Positions 5,164 through 6,930 of a stretch of DNA of 6,930 bases are shown one piece after another. Within the stretch, counting starts at the first letter, position 1, and each line of letters begins with the position of its first letter. This stretch comes from JANWHF01 sp036276235. Lineage in GTDB: Bacteria; Planctomycetota; Phycisphaerae; Tepidisphaerales; Tepidisphaeraceae. The stretch covers positions 1 through 6,930 of the forward strand of contig DATBDZ010000315.1 in assembly GCA_036276235.1 (NCBI GenBank), in the 5' to 3' direction. The notes beneath the pieces were generated by a model, which made no database searches, was not told the DNA's origin, and saw only the letters and a program-made list of their open reading frames with translations. A program made the translations under genes and the position numbers.

Positions 5164-6717
5164 ATGAACGAAAAGCTTATCCAACGCATTCGGCAGTGTC
5201 CGAATCTGCCGTCCTTGCCGGGGGTTGCCATCCAGGTTCTGGATCTGGTGCAGAGGCCCGACGTTGAAGTTAATCAGATCGCGCGGATCATTTCGCAGGA
5301 TGCGGCTCTGGCGTCGAAGGTGCTGCGCACCGTTAATTCCAGTTTTTATGCGCGGAGCAATGCGGTCAGCACGGTCAGTCATGCGCTGGTCATCATGGGG
5401 CTGCACTCGGCCAAGAGCCTGGTGCTTGGGTTCACGCTGGTGAGCAATCTGCGCGAGAAGGGGTTTAAGCATCTGGATTATTGGCGGCGCAGCATTTACG
5501 CGGCGACAGCCGCCCGAATGCTGGCATCGCGGGTGGGCGTGATTCAGGAGGAAGAGGCGTTTCTGGCCGGGCTGCTGGCGGATGTGGGGACGCTGGTGCT
5601 GCATCAGGCCCTGGGGGAAGAGTATGACCGGCTGGCCAGCGAGGCCGCCAATCATCAGGCGTTGGTGCAGATTGAGCGCGAGCGCCTGGAACTGGATCAC
5701 GCATTCGCGGCGGGGATTCTTGCCGAGCAATGGAAGCTGCCGCCGCTCTTGGCGATGCCGATTGCGCAGCATCACCAGATGGATCCGACCACCGACGAAA
5801 CGGTGCGGCCGCTCGTGCAGGTGGTGCATGTCGGCTGCCGATGCGCGGATGTGTTTGTCGAAGCCGAGCCGGCGGAAGCTATCGCGGCGGTCCGCAAACT
5901 GTGCCAGGATTTGTTCAACATGGATGCCGCCGCGTGCGATGCCATGATGGGGGAGATCGGCGCCCGGACGAAGGAAGTGGCGCCGCTGTTTGAGATCGCG
6001 CTGGCATCGGAAGCGGATTATGAGCAGATCCTGCAACGCGCCGGCGAAGCGATCTCCAAGCTTGGTGAACAGCCGCCGGCGCAAGCCGCGCCGGCGACGT
6101 CGGCAGCTTCCTCGACAGCCGCGCCGGTTGCGACTGCGGTTGTCCAAGCATCAGTCGCGGCTTCCGCGCCGGCGGCTCCGGTTGCCGCGAAGATGACGCA
6201 GGACGCTCTGGATCGCGACGGATTTGACGCACTGCTCGGGCAGCAGTTTGCCGGTGCGAAGAGCGCGGGATCGGCGCTTTCGCTGCTGGTGATCGAAATC
6301 GACAACTTTGCCGCGCTGGCCCAGCAGCAGGGGGCGACAGGCTCGCGAGGAATTGTTGATTCGGCGGCGAAACTGCTGGCCGCTCTGGCGCGCCAGCCGC
6401 ATCGCGCGGCATCGCTCGGCGATGGAAAGCTCGCGATGCTCCTGGCCGGCAGCGCGAGGCCCCAAGCCGCCGCCATGGCCGAAGCGGCGCGGCGGCTGCT
6501 CTCCAGCAAGCCACTCCCAACCGGCAACGGCAAGAGCATCTCGATCACGATCAGCATCGGCGTTGCGACGTTCGAGGAAGGTCAACCGCTACGTGAGCCC
6601 GCGCATCTGCTGAAGGCGGCCGAGATGGCGCTCAAAGCCGCGCGGCAATCGGGGACGAATTGCGTGCGGGTGTTCACGCTTCCAAAAGCCGCAACGCCGC
6701 AGCCCGCGGCGGCTTAG
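5164..6717 (+). CDS. HDOD domain protein with degenerate C-terminal GGDEF domain
   Basis: The 517-residue cytoplasmic signalling protein starts MNEKLIQRIRQCPNLPSLPGVA, the typical HDOD opening. The HDOD domain spans about 8-210 (SQDAALASKVLRTVNSSFY at 44-62; FLAGLLADVGTLVL at 133-146; QHHQ at 202-205). The HD dyad is Ala139-Asp140, so hydrolase activity is not expected, as in most HDOD proteins. A helical stretch follows, then an Ala/Pro-rich linker (about 303-343). A GGDEF-like domain covers about 345-505: VIEIDNF (376-382), ISIGVAT (463-469) and ALKAARQSGTNCV (489-501). The signature GGDEF is replaced by LGDGK (418-422), and no RxxD inhibitory site precedes it, so it should not make cyclic di-GMP. 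It probably acts as a sensor or scaffold. The ATG at 5164 is preferred over the in-frame TTG at 5146 because the family N-terminus begins there. Confidence 0.88.
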   Translation: MNEKLIQRIRQCPNLPSLPGVAIQVLDLVQRPDVEVNQIARIISQDAALASKVLRTVNSSFYARSNAVSTVSHALVIMGLHSAKSLVLGFTLVSNLREKGFKHLDYWRRSIYAATAARMLASRVGVIQEEEAFLAGLLADVGTLVLHQALGEEYDRLASEAANHQALVQIERERLELDHAFAAGILAEQWKLPPLLAMPIAQHHQMDPTTDETVRPLVQVVHVGCRCADVFVEAEPAEAIAAVRKLCQDLFNMDAAACDAMMGEIGARTKEVAPLFEIALASEADYEQILQRAGEAISKLGEQPPAQAAPATSAASSTAAPVATAVVQASVAASAPAAPVAAKMTQDALDRDGFDALLGQQFAGAKSAGSALSLLVIEIDNFAALAQQQGATGSRGIVDSAAKLLAALARQPHRAASLGDGKLAMLLAGSARPQAAAMAEAARRLLSSKPLPTGNGKSISITISIGVATFEEGQPLREPAHLLKAAEMALKAARQSGTNCVRVFTLPKAATPQPAAA

Positions 6718-6725
6718 ACAAAAAG

Positions 6726-6776
6726 GCGCTCGTGCAAATGGCGCAGACATTCCTCAACGTTATTCTTTGCGAGCGC
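6726..6776 (-). terminator. Hairpin downstream of the HDOD gene
   Basis: GCGCTCG plus CAAA (6726-6732, 6735-6738) pairs with TTTG plus CGAGCGC (6766-6776), leaving a two-base bulge and a 27-base loop. A run of A's at 6720-6724 gives a U tract only for minus-strand transcripts. A minus-strand gene beyond the window could therefore terminate here. It might also cap plus-strand HDOD transcripts without a U tail. Confidence 0.4.
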
Positions 6777-6821
6777 TCTAACCTATGTCGTCCGCAATTC
6801 CCGATTCAGAATTTAAGGAAG

Positions 6822-6888
6822 CTGTCATGCTGAGGTACTCCGAAGCATCTGGCTGTTCGCGGTAATGGGCCAAAGCTTGCGAGTACCT
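6822..6888. repeat. REP-like dispersed repeat with inverted arms
   Basis: The run starting CTGTCATGCTGAGGTACTCC and continuing GAAGCATCT resembles a short intergenic repeat known to me from many planctomycete and other environmental genomes. It contains nested ATGCT/AGCAT and GAG/CTC pairings. AGGTACTC-cg-AAGC (6833-6846) is matched by GCTT-gc-GAGTACCT (6875-6888): 12 of 14 pairs across 28 bases. Only one element is in this window, so its copy number is inferred. Confidence 0.5.
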
Positions 6889-6930
6889 GCTCTGAAATGT
6901 CGCGAATTCATGTAGGGTGGGTGTACTCGC

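Larger units (their letters stand above)
6718..6930. other. Repeat-rich non-coding tail of the window
   Basis: No supported gene is seen. The stretch holds a hairpin just after the HDOD stop, a GTCATGCTGAGG-type repeat with an imperfect inverted repeat, and, at the right edge, TAGGGTGGGTGTACTCGC. That last run looks like the start of another dispersed repeat cut off by the window end. Confidence 0.5.

Noticed and set aside
5112..5260. Possible upstream ORF (ATG at 5112) overlapping the HDOD start in another frame
   Set aside because: There is no ribosome binding site and the predicted peptide is Arg/Ser/Ala-rich low complexity; it is probably chance.
5098..6147. 349-residue open frame on the minus strand opposite the HDOD gene
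   Set aside because: It is Arg/His-rich low-complexity translation antisense to a clearly recognised protein, as expected in GC-rich coding DNA.
6785..6865. 26-residue ORF beginning ATG TCG TCC
   Set aside because: Half of it is a translated dispersed repeat (MLRYSEASGC), and no Shine-Dalgarno sequence is present.

Overview
The window looks like a chromosomal segment of a GC-rich, diderm bacterium, most likely a planctomycete of the Phycisphaerae type. The main clues are an N-terminal LESRQLLS motif (LEPR-XLL type, typical of secreted planctomycete and verrucomicrobial proteins), a FabZ homologue with a planctomycete-like N-terminus, an LptB ATPase with a C-terminal tail, and dispersed short repeats in an intergenic stretch. 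This assignment is inference; there is no rRNA or other phylogenetic marker in the window.

Layout from left to right. A possible minus-strand gene runs off the left edge (1-60). A FabZ-like hotdog dehydratase lies on the plus strand (67-540), converging on a cold-shock protein gene on the minus strand (606-815), with a shared hairpin terminator between them (552-573). A 574-base non-coding stretch (816-1389) follows. It holds two perfect DnaA boxes, a third weak box and an AT-rich tract, and is the most unexpected part of the window. A two-gene operon comes next: lptB (1390-2262) overlaps by four bases a secreted protein that fuses a DUF2092/LolA-like domain to a TlpA-type thioredoxin (2259-3563). 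A 195-base gap follows with a 15-bp inverted repeat and one tiny ORF.

On the minus strand, 3759-4916 encodes a secreted LEPR-XLL protein with a GH16-like glucanase fold that keeps an ExDxE acid triad. The ribosome binding site of its mRNA can pair with two upstream anti-SD segments. From 5164 to 6717 is a plus-strand HDOD signalling protein fused to a degenerate GGDEF domain. Its leader can form two mutually exclusive GC-rich hairpins just before a start codon that lacks a Shine-Dalgarno sequence. The last 213 bases are non-coding and repeat-rich.

Functional themes: fatty-acid/lipid A supply and LPS transport (fabZ, lptB), envelope protein quality or lipoprotein handling (DUF2092-thioredoxin), secreted polysaccharide handling (GH16-like) and intracellular signalling (HDOD-GGDEF). 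I see no phage genes, transposase, CRISPR array, tRNA or rRNA. No complete new defence or mobile system is evident. The best novelty candidates are the origin-like intergenic region and the RNA leader structures.
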